Below the pieces are notes generated by a model. That model was not told the origin of the DNA. It was given only the letters and a program-made list of their open reading frames with translations, and searched no databases. Position numbers and translations under genes: made by a program. From assembly GCF_001482285.1 (NCBI RefSeq), contig NZ_LOEP01000011.1, forward strand, positions 1 to 36,558: a stretch of DNA of 36,558 bases, read 5' to 3'. Positions 16,238-24,845 of this stretch are shown in pieces. Numbering within the stretch: the stretch's first letter is position 1; every line of letters begins with the position of its first letter. Source of the stretch: Haloferax sp. Q22 (GTDB taxonomy: Archaea; Halobacteriota; Halobacteria; Halobacteriales; Haloferacaceae).

Positions 16238-17482
16238 ATGGGAACGTCAAGCGCACACAACGACACTCAGCATGCAAAACAGCTGGGTAACGGCAAAGAC
16301 GGTACGTCGGAATCGGACATCAGACTAAGCGGCGAGGAGCTACTCCTCCCCGCAGACAGTGAGGTCACGCCGACGCTCTCGGTCGTGATGCCCACGCTCA
16401 ACGAAGAAGGCGGCATCGCCCAGTGTATCGAGTGGGTCAAAGCCGCGCTCGAGGACATGCAGATCTACGGCGAGGTCGTCGTCGCCGACAGTTCGACCGA
16501 CCGCACGCCCGAGATCGCAGCAGAACACGGTGCCGTCGTCATCGAACCCGACGGCAAGGGCTACGGATACGCCTACCTCTACGCCTTCGATCAGGTCCGC
16601 GGTGACTACATCGCCATGGGCGACGCCGACTGCACCTACGACTTCAAGGAACTCCCGAAACTCCTGAACCTCGTTCGGTCGGGTGAGGCCGACATGGCCA
16701 TGGGCTCGCGGCTTGAAGGTGAGATCTTGCCCGGCTCGATGCCGCCCCTGCACGAACACGTCGGGAATCCCTTGTTGACGAAGTTCCTCAACGTGTTCTA
16801 CGGCGCTGGCGTGAGTGACGCGCATAGTGGTATGCGTGTCTTTACTCGGGACGCCTGGGAGACCATGGACTGCTCGTCGACGGGCATGGAGTTCGCCAGC
16901 GAGATGATCATGGAAGCAGGTGCGAAGGACCTCGAGATCGAGGAAAAGCCGATTACCTACCACCCGCGCGAGGGTGAGGCCAACCTCGAGAGCTTCCCCG
17001 ATGGCTGGCGACACGTTCGGTTTATGCTGGTCAACGCGCCGGGGTACCTGTTCTCTGCGCCTGGCTTCGGGCTGTCTGTGATTGGTGTGTTGGCGCTGTT
17101 GTTAGCGTGGACTGGGACCGAGATCGGTGGGGCGACGTTCGGCATCCACACCGGCATCGGTGGCGGTCTGCTGACGCTCGCTGGCTTCCAGTTGATGCTG
17201 TTCGGGGCGTTCTCGACGGTGTCGTCTGATCCGGTTCGTGGCGCGTCGGATCCGTTTACCACCTGGTTCACGAAGCGGATCTCGCTTGAACGCGGTGCGA
17301 CGATTGGCTCGCTCGTGTTCCTCGGTGGGCTTGCCTACGGTGGCTTCCTGGCCGTCACGTGGGTGACGAGCGGGTTCAGTGCGCTGCCGATCGCGGTTGC
17401 AGACATCGTGGCGACCGTGGCCGTGGTGATTGGCCTGCAGATGGTGTTCGGGTCGTTCCTGTTGGGTTCGCTCAGCGAGTAA
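16238..17482 (+). CDS. agl6: GT2 glycosyltransferase with membrane anchor (Agl6-like)
   Basis: A 414-residue dolichol-phosphate-mannose-synthase-like GT2. The catalytic domain begins at about residue 47 (LSVVMPTLNEEGG), has the metal-binding DAD in MGDADCTYD and continues to about residue 270. Four hydrophobic helices follow in the C-terminal third. ATG 16238 is chosen because the upstream 56 codons of open frame do not resemble the family. It would transfer a sugar from a nucleotide donor to a dolichol phosphate at the cytoplasmic face. Gene order (pilin, then this gene, then the dTDP-rhamnose genes) matches the H. volcanii low-salt N-glycosylation cluster, where agl6 occupies this place. 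The symbol rests on that synteny. Confidence 0.85.
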   Translation: MGTSSAHNDTQHAKQLGNGKDGTSESDIRLSGEELLLPADSEVTPTLSVVMPTLNEEGGIAQCIEWVKAALEDMQIYGEVVVADSSTDRTPEIAAEHGAVVIEPDGKGYGYAYLYAFDQVRGDYIAMGDADCTYDFKELPKLLNLVRSGEADMAMGSRLEGEILPGSMPPLHEHVGNPLLTKFLNVFYGAGVSDAHSGMRVFTRDAWETMDCSSTGMEFASEMIMEAGAKDLEIEEKPITYHPREGEANLESFPDGWRHVRFMLVNAPGYLFSAPGFGLSVIGVLALLLAWTGTEIGGATFGIHTGIGGGLLTLAGFQLMLFGAFSTVSSDPVRGASDPFTTWFTKRISLERGATIGSLVFLGGLAYGGFLAVTWVTSGFSALPIAVADIVATVAVVIGLQMVFGSFLLGSLSE

Positions 17483-17554
17483 TCCGACACAGTTTCTCTC
17501 GCTTCTCTCTCGACCTTCCCATCGAAAACTGAAGACGCGTTATCGCTGCTGTTC

Positions 17555-18025
17555 TTAATCGAGCGCGTTGAGATATCGCTCGACGTACGGATGGAGGTCT
17601 TCGTACGGTGGTTCAAAAACCGCCAGTTTGCTGTGTTGGGCGTCCTTCTGGAGCGTATCGTCGTTGAGCGTCACTTCGAACGCAGTCGCAAGATAGTGCT
17701 TCGAGTCGACGCCCTCGACCTCCGAGGTGTCGTAGAAGTGTTCGAACGTCCCCAGTCGCGACTCGATGGTCACGTCGACGCCTAACTCCTCTTCGGCGAC
17801 ACGGTGGACCGCATCCGTCAGCGTCTCGTTTTTGAACACGGTCCCACCGGGAACGAACCACTCGCCACGCGCGGGCTCGTTCTCACGGAGACCGAGGACG
17901 ACGCCACCCTCGTGACGAATCACGAGGTCGACGGAGACCAGCGGGACGTTCGCGACGATTGCCTCCCACTCGTCGTCGGGGATCCACGTGTCCTGTTCGT
18001 CCGGCTGGTTGCGCTGGTCGGCCAT
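17555..18025 (-). CDS. Nudix hydrolase, GDP-mannose mannosyl hydrolase-like
   Basis: A 156-residue Nudix protein. The Nudix box is at about residues 60-82, but in place of the usual REUxEE it reads HRVAEEELG. This altered box, together with GGTVFKNETL, recalls the GDP-mannose hydrolase (Gmm) branch, which hydrolyses a sugar-nucleotide by a different geometry. It starts directly next to the stop codon of the dTDP-glucose dehydratase gene and is surely co-transcribed with it. A role in trimming the pool of a nucleotide sugar, or in making a free sugar, is likely, though the sugar is uncertain. Confidence 0.82.
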   Translation of the reverse strand: MADQRNQPDEQDTWIPDDEWEAIVANVPLVSVDLVIRHEGGVVLGLRENEPARGEWFVPGGTVFKNETLTDAVHRVAEEELGVDVTIESRLGTFEHFYDTSEVEGVDSKHYLATAFEVTLNDDTLQKDAQHSKLAVFEPPYEDLHPYVERYLNALD

Positions 18026-18958
18026 CTATTCGTCGTCGCCGAGGTAGTAGTCGACGCAGGCTTCGAGGCCGTCTTCGAAGCTCCACGTGGGTTCCCACCC
18101 GAGCGCCTTCGTCTTCGTCGCATCGATGGCGTAGCGCTGGTCGTGCCCCGCGCGGTCTTCGACGAACTCGATTTGGTCTTCCGACCCACCCACGGCTTCG
18201 AGAATCTTCTCCGTCGTTTCGAGGTTCGACAGTTCGACGCCGCTGCCGATGTTGTACACCTCACCGATATCGCCCTCACGGAGGACGACATCGAGGGCCG
18301 CACAGTTGTCTTCGACGAAAATCCATTCGCGGACGTTCGAGCCGTCACCGTAGACCGGGAGCGTCTCGCCGTTCGCAGCGCGCTGAATGAACTTCGGAAT
18401 GAGTTTCTCCGGGTGCTGCCGCGGACCGAAGTTGTTGCACGTCCGCGTGATGAGCGTGGGCAGGTCGTGGGTCTCCCGATAGCTCTGGACGAGCAGGTCT
18501 GCACCGGCTTTCGTCGCCGAGTAGGGATTCCGCGGCGCGAGTGGGTCGTCTTCCGTGAACTTCCCTTCGTGAATCTCGCCGTACACCTCGTCAGTCGAAA
18601 TCTGGAGGAACCGGTCGATACCCGCGTCGAGAGCGGCGTCGAGGAGCGTCTGCGTCCCCTGGACGTTCGTCGAGACGAACGGTTCTGCCCCGCCGATGGA
18701 GCGGTCGACGTGCGACTCCGCGGCGAAGTTCACGATGACGTCGGCATCAGCCACGAGGTCGTCAACGAGGTCGCGGTCGCGGATGTCGCCCTCGACGAAC
18801 CGATGGTTCGGGTGGTCGAGGTACCCGGTGAGGTTGTCACGCGACCCGGCGTACGTGAGCGCGTCGAGCGTGACGACGGAATCGTCGCTATTGTCGAGTA
18901 GATACCGAACATAATTCGAACCGATGAATCCGGCACCGCCTGTAACGAGTACGTCCAT
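18026..18958 (-). CDS. agl12: dTDP-glucose 4,6-dehydratase (RmlB/Agl12)
   Basis: A 310-residue extended short-chain dehydrogenase. It has the NAD-binding TGGAGFIG at residues 6-13, the active-site ISTDEVYGE (Thr-Asp-Glu), YSATK with the catalytic Tyr and Lys, and the RTCNNFGPRQ stretch of RmlB enzymes. It converts dTDP-glucose to dTDP-4-keto-6-deoxyglucose, the second step to dTDP-rhamnose. ATG 18958 fits both the conserved N-terminus and a TATA core about 26 bases upstream. It diverges from agl14, and the Nudix gene follows with no gap. The Agl12 name follows the characterised H. volcanii pathway. Confidence 0.94.
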   Translation of the reverse strand: MDVLVTGGAGFIGSNYVRYLLDNSDDSVVTLDALTYAGSRDNLTGYLDHPNHRFVEGDIRDRDLVDDLVADADVIVNFAAESHVDRSIGGAEPFVSTNVQGTQTLLDAALDAGIDRFLQISTDEVYGEIHEGKFTEDDPLAPRNPYSATKAGADLLVQSYRETHDLPTLITRTCNNFGPRQHPEKLIPKFIQRAANGETLPVYGDGSNVREWIFVEDNCAALDVVLREGDIGEVYNIGSGVELSNLETTEKILEAVGGSEDQIEFVEDRAGHDQRYAIDATKTKALGWEPTWSFEDGLEACVDYYLGDDE

Positions 18959-18979
18959 ATGCCACCAACAGAGGCAGCA

Positions 18980-18987
18980 TATATTTA
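18980..18987. promoter_or_regulatory. Single TATA core shared by agl12 and agl14
   Basis: tatattta (taaatata on the other strand) is the only TATA-like sequence in the 53 bases between the divergent starts. Its centre is about 26 bases from the agl12 ATG (18958) and about 28 bases from the agl14 ATG (19012). Both are ideal distances for leaderless transcripts, so one site may serve both directions. Confidence 0.6.
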
Positions 18988-19011
18988 CATTTTCATCAAC
19001 ACAACGAGTAC

Positions 19012-19914
19012 ATGTACGCACTCGTCACCGGTGCTAACGGCTTGCTCGGGAGTGTCGTCGTCCGGACGCTCCGCGAGCAGGGCCACGAGGTCGTCGGCGG
19101 CTATCACTCCGAGGAACCTGCCTTCGACTGCCCACTCCACCAAGTCGATATCACAGATACTGAGCGAGTCGTGGAGTTACTCGACGAGTACGACGTTGAT
19201 GTCGTTATCAACTGCGCCGCCTATACTGACGTGGATGGCTGTGAATCAGATTCCGAATTGGCGAACGCCGTGAATGCCGTCGCTCCCAGTACGATTGCGG
19301 GAATCTGTGGCGACCGTGAGATTCCGTTCGTTCATTACTCCACAGATTACGTCTTCGACGGCGAAACAGACTCTTTCTACGAAGAAGCTGACGACACTGC
19401 ACCGATTCAGGAGTACGGCCGCTCGAAGCTTGCGGGTGAACACGCTGTCCGTGAGGTGAATGCTGACGCCCTCATTCTTCGTCTGTCGTTCGTCTACGGC
19501 GCACGTGGCGATACGGGCGACCTCGTCGGCTTCCCCCAGTGGGTCGCCTCGACGCTCGCCGCGGGCGACACCGTCCCGCTGTTCACCGACCAGACGATGA
19601 CGCCCAGTCGGGCCGGCAACGTCGCCACGACGACGCTGGAACTCCTCGATGCCGGTGTGTCGGGGACGTACCACGTGGCTAGTCAGTCGGCCGTCACGCC
19701 TTCCGACTTCGGTGCGGAAATCTGTGAGGTAATTGGTGGCGATCCGTCGCTCATCGAGTCGTCGGTCATGGCCGACCTCGACCGCCCGGCGGCGAGGCCG
19801 CAACGCTCGTGTCTCGATGTGTCGAAGGTAGAAGGCGAACTCGGTCGACCCCAACCGACGTTAGAAGCCGACCTTGAAGCGCTTGAAGCTGCGTTCAGCG
19901 ACTACAGTTCGTAG
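19012..19914 (+). CDS. agl14: dTDP-4-dehydrorhamnose reductase (RmlD/Agl14)
   Basis: A 300-residue protein with the nucleotide-binding TGANGLLG at residues 6-13, INCAAYTDVDGCE, the active-site HYSTDYVFDGE and YGRSKLAGE with the catalytic Tyr and Lys, all typical of RmlD. It reduces dTDP-4-keto-L-rhamnose to dTDP-L-rhamnose, the final step. It is transcribed away from agl12 from what looks like a shared promoter core, and its 3' end overlaps by 13 bases the end of the small zinc-ribbon gene on the other strand. Confidence 0.93.
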   Translation: MYALVTGANGLLGSVVVRTLREQGHEVVGGYHSEEPAFDCPLHQVDITDTERVVELLDEYDVDVVINCAAYTDVDGCESDSELANAVNAVAPSTIAGICGDREIPFVHYSTDYVFDGETDSFYEEADDTAPIQEYGRSKLAGEHAVREVNADALILRLSFVYGARGDTGDLVGFPQWVASTLAAGDTVPLFTDQTMTPSRAGNVATTTLELLDAGVSGTYHVASQSAVTPSDFGAEICEVIGGDPSLIESSVMADLDRPAARPQRSCLDVSKVEGELGRPQPTLEADLEALEAAFSDYSS

Positions 19915-20081
19915 CTGGCTTTGTTGTCGAGGAAGTGCTCCTGGTCGGACTCGTCGAGGTCCGTAAAGCGGAGGACGTTCTCACAGTCCAGACCGGGACA
20001 CTTCATCACGCGGTTCGATTCGAGTTCGTTCGCGGAGACGACGGTCCCGCATTGCGTGCAGGCGTGGGTGATGATGTGCAT
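19902..20081 (-). CDS. 59-residue zinc-ribbon protein within the rhamnose genes
   Basis: From ATG 20081 to TAG 19902 the frame starts MHIITHACTQCGTVVSANEL and ends FLDNKASYEL. Cys8-x2-Cys11 and Cys28-x4-Cys33 (MKCPGLDCENV) form a likely zinc ribbon. It begins two bases after the stop codon of agl11 and is probably co-translated with it. Its last 13 bases overlap the 3' end of the convergent agl14. Codon use is clearly gene-like. The function is unknown. Its tight packing between two pathway enzymes suggests that it may aid or control dTDP-rhamnose synthesis. Confidence 0.82.
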   Translation of the reverse strand: MHIITHACTQCGTVVSANELESNRVMKCPGLDCENVLRFTDLDESDQEHFLDNKASYEL

Positions 20082-20083
20082 GA

Positions 20084-21157
20084 TTAGAGTTTCAGTTGGG
20101 AGTTCTCGCCGACGACGAGGCGACGACCCTCCGGGAGGAAGTCGTCCGCGCTGCCGATGTTCGCGCCCTTGCCGAGGAGGCTGTCGACGATGCGCCCGGA
20201 CGTGTTGATGTTCGACTCACCGATGACGACCGAGTTCTCGATGTGAACGCCTTCGAGCGTCGAGTCCGGGCCGACAGCGGTGTACGGGCCGACATAGGTG
20301 CCAGACTTGATGACCGCCCCGTCCGCGATTGAAACCGGTCCACGGACGACTGCGCCGTCTTCGATGGTCGCCGACTCAGCGAGTTCGACGCGGCCATCGA
20401 CGGTTGCATCGTCACCGATGGTCCCCCGCTTTTTGAGCGACTTGTCTTCGAGGACGAGTTGGTTCGCCTCGAGGATGTCTTCGGGCTTGCCCGTGTCTTT
20501 CCACCAGCCTTCGACGACGTGCGAGTCGATTGCGTAGCCGTCTTCGAGGAGTAACTGAATCGCGTCCGTGATTTCGAGTTCGCCACGCCACGAGGGTTCG
20601 AGTTTCTCGATGGCGTCGAAGACCGCGGGCGAGAAGACGTACATTCCGATGAGTGCGAGGTTCGTCGGTGGCTCGTCGGGCTTCTCGATGAGCTGGGTGA
20701 CGTTGCCCTGGTCGTCGACGTCCGCAATCCCGAACTGCTGTGGGTTGTCGACTTCCTGAAGGGCGATGCCTGCACCGAAGTCGCCCGATTCGAAGCTCTC
20801 GACGAGGTCGACGACGCCCTCTTTGAGGATGTTGTCGCCAAGGTACATCACGAAGTCATCGTCGCCGACGAAGTCCTTCGCACAGCCTGCTGCGTGGGCG
20901 AGGCCGAGCGGGTTACCCTGGACGATGTAGGTAATTTCGACGCCGTAGTCGGAGCCGTTGCCGAGGAGGTCCTGGATTTCCTCGCGGCCCTTGTGACCGA
21001 GAATGACGCCGATTTCGGTGATCCCCGCTTCTTTGAGATCCTCGACCGCATATTCGAGGACGGGTTTATTCGCGACCGGAACGAGTTGCTTCGGCCCGGT
21101 GTGAGTAATGGGTCGGAGACGGGAGCCCGTGCCTCCTGAGAGAAGTACGCCTTTCAT
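20084..21157 (-). CDS. agl11: Glucose-1-phosphate thymidylyltransferase (RmlA/Agl11)
   Basis: A 357-residue nucleotidyltransferase. The N-terminal 240 residues carry the NTP-binding signature LSGGTGSRLRPITHTGPKQ, the YLGDNI metal-binding segment and EKPDEPPTNLALIGMY. The C-terminal 110 residues form hexapeptide repeats of a left-handed beta-helix (for example GPVSIADGAVIKSGTYVGPY), as in the long archaeal form of RmlA. It makes dTDP-glucose from dTTP and glucose-1-phosphate. A TATA-like acttatttag at 21185-21194 lies about 30 bases before the ATG, so it has its own promoter rather than depending on agl13. Confidence 0.93.
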   Translation of the reverse strand: MKGVLLSGGTGSRLRPITHTGPKQLVPVANKPVLEYAVEDLKEAGITEIGVILGHKGREEIQDLLGNGSDYGVEITYIVQGNPLGLAHAAGCAKDFVGDDDFVMYLGDNILKEGVVDLVESFESGDFGAGIALQEVDNPQQFGIADVDDQGNVTQLIEKPDEPPTNLALIGMYVFSPAVFDAIEKLEPSWRGELEITDAIQLLLEDGYAIDSHVVEGWWKDTGKPEDILEANQLVLEDKSLKKRGTIGDDATVDGRVELAESATIEDGAVVRGPVSIADGAVIKSGTYVGPYTAVGPDSTLEGVHIENSVVIGESNINTSGRIVDSLLGKGANIGSADDFLPEGRRLVVGENSQLKL

Positions 21158-21183
21158 CGATATGAGACGATACCTTACACGGT

Positions 21184-21194
21184 ACTAAATAAGT
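21184..21194 (-). promoter_or_regulatory. TATA box of agl11
   Basis: acttatttagt on the minus strand is centred about 32 bases before the agl11 ATG, in the 63-base gap after the agl13 stop. It gives agl11 and the zinc-ribbon gene a transcript of their own. Confidence 0.5.
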
Positions 21195-21220
21195 TTGTGC
21201 TCTGCTGACAGACCGACTCG

Positions 21221-21691
21221 TTAGCCGTGAATCTCCGCGTTCCAGTCGTACGGAATCCGCTCGTCGTCGTACGGAATCCGCTCTTCGTCGGGGTCTTCGT
21301 AGTCGTAGAGGTTCGTCGGATAGTTGATGAGGAGTGATGGCTCGTCGCCGATGGCTTTGAATCCGTGCCAGCAGTCACCCGGGATGCGGATGACCTGCTG
21401 GTTGTGCTCGCCGATGACGAACGTGTCGAGTTCTCCCTGAGTGGGTGAGTCTTCTCGGTCGTCGTAGATGCCCACCGTAATGCGGCCCTTCGGACAGACG
21501 AAGTGGTCGATCTGGCCTTCGAGATGGCGATGCCAAGCCCTGACGACGCCGGGGTACGTCATTGAGTAGTAGGACATCTCCGGGTTGATTTCGTATTCGT
21601 CCCAGTCGCTTCGGAACACTTCGACCAAGTGGCCGCGCTGGTCGGCATTGACTTGGAGGTCGTGGACTTCGACGTCGTGGATGTTTGGCAT
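21221..21691 (-). CDS. agl13: dTDP-4-keto-6-deoxyglucose 3,5-epimerase-like cupin (RmlC/Agl13)
   Basis: A 156-residue RmlC-like cupin. Residues RGHLVEVFRSDW at about 19-30, the TYPGVVRAWHRH metal/His region at about 45-56, GQIDHFVCPKG and the C-terminal VIRIPGDCWHGFKAI correspond to the epimerase core, though it is shorter than bacterial RmlC (about 180 residues). It would epimerise carbons 3 and 5 before reduction by Agl14, which completes the dTDP-rhamnose set. A 21-base tandem duplication near the 3' end repeats ERIPYDD. TATA-like atatag (21717-21722) about 27 bases before the ATG supports this start. Confidence 0.86.
   Translation of the reverse strand: MPNIHDVEVHDLQVNADQRGHLVEVFRSDWDEYEINPEMSYYSMTYPGVVRAWHRHLEGQIDHFVCPKGRITVGIYDDREDSPTQGELDTFVIGEHNQQVIRIPGDCWHGFKAIGDEPSLLINYPTNLYDYEDPDEERIPYDDERIPYDWNAEIHG
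21246..21287. repeat. 21-bp tandem duplication in agl13
   Basis: Two copies of a 21-base unit beginning tcgtacggaatccgctc (21246-21266 and 21267-21287) differ at one base. They add seven residues (ERIPYDD) in frame to the C-terminal tail of the epimerase-like protein. Confidence 0.85.
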
Positions 21692-22004
21692 GTCTATCTA
21701 TTGGTTTGCCCAATCACTATATCTGTAATGGTACACTTCTATCCAATCACCTTGTCTGGGAACTTAACCAGATATGCCGATTTTTCTGTTCATAATGAGT
21801 TCACGTAACCGATAACATTGTTACTTCATCGATATTCTGATTAATTTTGGTTGACCAATTTTGCCGCACTTTGAGCAGCCAGTATTAACGAGATCTGTTT
21901 ATTTTATACAATTATTATATTGTGTGATTCTTCTCAATAGGTACCTGTAGAAAGATTCATACATCACCGATAGAAATTCTGCAGAGGTGAATTAGCTCAT
22001 AACT
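21692..22004. other. AT-rich intergenic boundary
   Basis: This 313-base stretch holds the agl13 promoter at its left end and no gene. Base composition changes here from GC-rich on the left to much AT-richer DNA on the right, marking the edge between the conserved rhamnose core and the variable part of the glycan cluster. Confidence 0.6.
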
Positions 22005-22805
22005 ATGACTGAAAATATAAGCTCTGCACGGGCTGATAATCTTACTGCAATAGTAACTGGCTCAGCTCGCGGAATCGGTGAAGCGATCGCTCGACGACTG
22101 GCTTCAGAAGGTGTGTCTGTTGTTGTAACTGATAAGAACGAATCAGACGGCAAGGCAGTAGCTCAATCAATTAGAGATGCTGGCCGATCTGCAGTTTTTA
22201 TCAAAACCGATTTGCGCTCGCCAGATGAGGTCTCAGCCCTATTCGAGGCAACATTTGAAAGATTTGAATCCATAGACATCCTCGTCAACAACGCTGCTGT
22301 CCATACTTCTGATAGTGTTGGCGATGTGTCCATTGATGAGTGGGATTCTGTTCTCGAAACAGACTTTCGCTCTTACTGGCTTTGTGCGAAGTATGCACAA
22401 GAATATATGGATGAGGGAAGTATAATCAATATCTCCTCAAACCATGCGTTTAGCACGATGCCAGCACATTTTCCGTACAATGCTGTCAAAGCTGGTATCA
22501 ATGGTATGACTCGTTCAATGGCCCTTGATTTCGGTCCTGAGATCCGTGTCAATACCATCAATCCGGGGTGGGTCGCCGTTGAGCGAACGACAGACGAAAT
22601 GGATAATGAAGAGCGCCAACATCTTGAGTCAATTCATCCAATTGGTCGAATTGGTACACCAGAAGACATCGCTGGTACTGTCGCGTTTCTTGCTAGTGAG
22701 GACGCAGCTTTCATCACAGGTGCTAGTCTTCTTGTTGACGGTGGCCGCTCCGCGGTAATGCAAGACGATGTGCTTCCCGATTACCGGGAGTCCCGTGAGC
22801 GTTGA
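22005..22805 (+). CDS. Short-chain dehydrogenase/reductase
   Basis: A 266-residue classical SDR. It has the cofactor motif TGSARGIG (residues 19-26), NNAA of the central strand, and the catalytic Ser (NISSNHAF) with YNAVK (Tyr and Lys), then NTINPGWV. The end TGASLLVDGG is also typical. It would oxidise or reduce a hydroxyl or keto group of a sugar or sugar acid using NAD(P). Its stop codon directly abuts that of the convergent 2-hydroxyacid dehydrogenase gene. Neighbours suggest a part in making a special sugar for the surface glycan. The substrate is unknown. Confidence 0.88.
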   Translation: MTENISSARADNLTAIVTGSARGIGEAIARRLASEGVSVVVTDKNESDGKAVAQSIRDAGRSAVFIKTDLRSPDEVSALFEATFERFESIDILVNNAAVHTSDSVGDVSIDEWDSVLETDFRSYWLCAKYAQEYMDEGSIINISSNHAFSTMPAHFPYNAVKAGINGMTRSMALDFGPEIRVNTINPGWVAVERTTDEMDNEERQHLESIHPIGRIGTPEDIAGTVAFLASEDAAFITGASLLVDGGRSAVMQDDVLPDYRESRER

Positions 22806-23744
22806 TTACTCTTGTTTTAGACCTGTGATGAGGTTTTCCACAGCCCGATCGTGAACCCGGTTTACTGCCTCGGTTGTATTCTGTGCATTATGTGAGCCCA
22901 GGACTACCGAGTCAAAAGTTGTAAGCGGGTCGCTATCTGATAGTGGTTCTTCTTCGAATACATCGAGTGCAGCACCCGCTATCGTGTCTTCGCGTAGTGC
23001 CTTAACTAGTGCATCTTGATCAATGAGTTGCCCTCGTGCTGTATTAATAATGTAGCCGTTCCCGCCAAGTTGTTCTAACTCATCAGCGCCGATCATGTTC
23101 CGCGTCGCCTCGGTAAGCGCACAATTAAGACTGACAACGTCCGAACGGGTGAGAAGTTCTTCCTTACTGACTCGCTTGATCCCTGTCTCCTTTACCAACT
23201 CCTCAGGGAACGGCTCAATATCCGAGCCAAGAACTTCCATTCCGAGAGCATGGGCACGCTGGGCTACTGTTGAGCCGATGTCACCTACGCCAATGACGCC
23301 AAAGGTTTTTCCTGCGAGCGAGGTTCCACGAGGACAGTACCAATCACCGTTCTGGACGGCACTGTCGATCTGGTGAAGTTGCCGAGTAAGCATAATCGTG
23401 TAGCCTACAACTACATCCGCAACCTCGTCGTTGAATGCTCCAGGGGTATTATAAACTTCAACACCGTGCTCCTCTGCGGCCTCGGTGTCGATCCCATCGA
23501 TACCAATTCCCCATTTCGAGATGACTTTCAGCTTTTCTGCCCTTGAAATAACCTGCTCAGTAAATTCATCATCTCCTGCGAGTACACCATCGTACTTATC
23601 AATAATTTCGAGAAGTTCACTCTCTGTGAGCTGCTGGTCAACGTCAGCAATATCGTATACAATATCGCGTGATTGAAACTGATCAGCGTAATCGTTGATC
23701 GAGTCCAGGATAAGTGGACATGATATCAGAACACGTTGGGACAT
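22806..23744 (-). CDS. D-2-hydroxyacid dehydrogenase (phosphoglycerate dehydrogenase-like)
   Basis: A 312-residue protein of the D-isomer 2-hydroxyacid dehydrogenase family. It has the Rossmann motif GVIGVGDIGS, catalytic Arg in NTARGQLID, Glu in DVFEEEPL and His in LGSHNAQNT. It lacks the ACT domain of true SerA and the length is that of the short form. The enzyme would interconvert a 2-keto and a 2-hydroxy acid. Among glycan genes a sugar-acid substrate is more likely than serine synthesis. It is convergent with the SDR gene and follows the GT2 gene at 23799 on the same strand. Confidence 0.87.
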   Translation of the reverse strand: MSQRVLISCPLILDSINDYADQFQSRDIVYDIADVDQQLTESELLEIIDKYDGVLAGDDEFTEQVISRAEKLKVISKWGIGIDGIDTEAAEEHGVEVYNTPGAFNDEVADVVVGYTIMLTRQLHQIDSAVQNGDWYCPRGTSLAGKTFGVIGVGDIGSTVAQRAHALGMEVLGSDIEPFPEELVKETGIKRVSKEELLTRSDVVSLNCALTEATRNMIGADELEQLGGNGYIINTARGQLIDQDALVKALREDTIAGAALDVFEEEPLSDSDPLTTFDSVVLGSHNAQNTTEAVNRVHDRAVENLITGLKQE

Positions 23745-23798
23745 TTCACTCGTGATATATAGTTAGTCTATAGAAAGGTTTGTGATTGCCGAACCGTT

Positions 23799-24845
23799 CT
23801 ACGAGGTTGCGTCCGAGCCCTTCCCTTCGCCAGCAGCACTAATGTTCCCATCTCGTTCTGTGTAGTTGATCTTCTGCGATTCCCCGCGTCTATTTGTTGT
23901 CGTGTCGTTTGATGATTGAGACTCATCCTGGTTGGACGCATTTGACTCGGGGAACGTGTCTCGGTCCGGGTAATAGAACCGTTGCCAGAGTTGTTCTGGA
24001 ATTGGTCCTTCTTTTGAGAACCCACGATATGTACCCCAAAACTGGAGTAAACGAAACTCCGGTATCTCTCGTAGATTTCCTCTTAATTCACCCTTCTGTA
24101 AAGCTGTTTTGTAGTCAGAGAGGATGTTTTTCACAGAGAGGGTTATAAAATCAGATAGAGAGAATGATTGATTTGGCATGATTTGTTTATGAGCGTATGC
24201 TTCCCTACGGTACCGGTTGAATATCTCTTTTGCTGTCTCATCATGGACATGAATTATCTCCGCCTCCGATGCATAGGAAATATCGTATCCATCTTTTTGT
24301 ACCCGCTTGGCCCAGTCAACGTCTTCAAGCCCGGTTAACTGCTCATCGTAAGGATAGTCTTCCCAGATCTCACGGCGAATCGCAGCGTTCGCGTTGTTAC
24401 AGAAAGGATAGTCCTGTCGCTCAATATCTTCATTGGGGAACCACTGCTTGAATATCTGGTTCTCAGCAAAGGTTGTCACTTCGTTTCCCCTCTGTTTCCC
24501 GTAGACTAAGGCAACTTCCTCGTCAAACTTGGCTAGTATTTGTTCCAGCCAATCGCTCCGTGTTGGATAGACATGAGCGCTCGCAATTACGCAGAATTCG
24601 CCCTTAGCCGCCTCACAACCGTAATTAAGGGCACGGCCGAAGGAAAATTCTTCAGGATCAATATATACAATTTCTTCTACGTCGAACTGTTTCGCAATTT
24701 CTATCGTACCGTCAGTAGACCCCGAATCCACAAGGATAACCTCAAAATCCTGCATTGACTGTTTTGATAAACCGTGGAGTAACTTCCCGAGATGGTCGGC
24801 CTCGTTATAACAGCGGATAACGAGCGATGCGCGTGGTGAATCCAT
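23799..24845 (-). CDS. GT2 family glycosyltransferase
   Basis: A 348-residue GT-A enzyme. The start MDSPRASLVIRCYNEADHLG and VILVDSGSTDGT form the nucleotide-binding half. SAHVYPT replaces the usual DxD region, and LEDVDWAKRV is the ED motif of the catalytic base. The last 50 residues are polar and low in complexity (Asn/Ser/Gln/Asp). No membrane helix is seen, so it acts as a soluble or peripheral enzyme at the cytoplasmic face. It probably adds one sugar to the lipid-linked glycan. The donor cannot be told. Confidence 0.87.
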   Translation of the reverse strand: MDSPRASLVIRCYNEADHLGKLLHGLSKQSMQDFEVILVDSGSTDGTIEIAKQFDVEEIVYIDPEEFSFGRALNYGCEAAKGEFCVIASAHVYPTRSDWLEQILAKFDEEVALVYGKQRGNEVTTFAENQIFKQWFPNEDIERQDYPFCNNANAAIRREIWEDYPYDEQLTGLEDVDWAKRVQKDGYDISYASEAEIIHVHDETAKEIFNRYRREAYAHKQIMPNQSFSLSDFITLSVKNILSDYKTALQKGELRGNLREIPEFRLLQFWGTYRGFSKEGPIPEQLWQRFYYPDRDTFPESNASNQDESQSSNDTTTNRRGESQKINYTERDGNISAAGEGKGSDATS

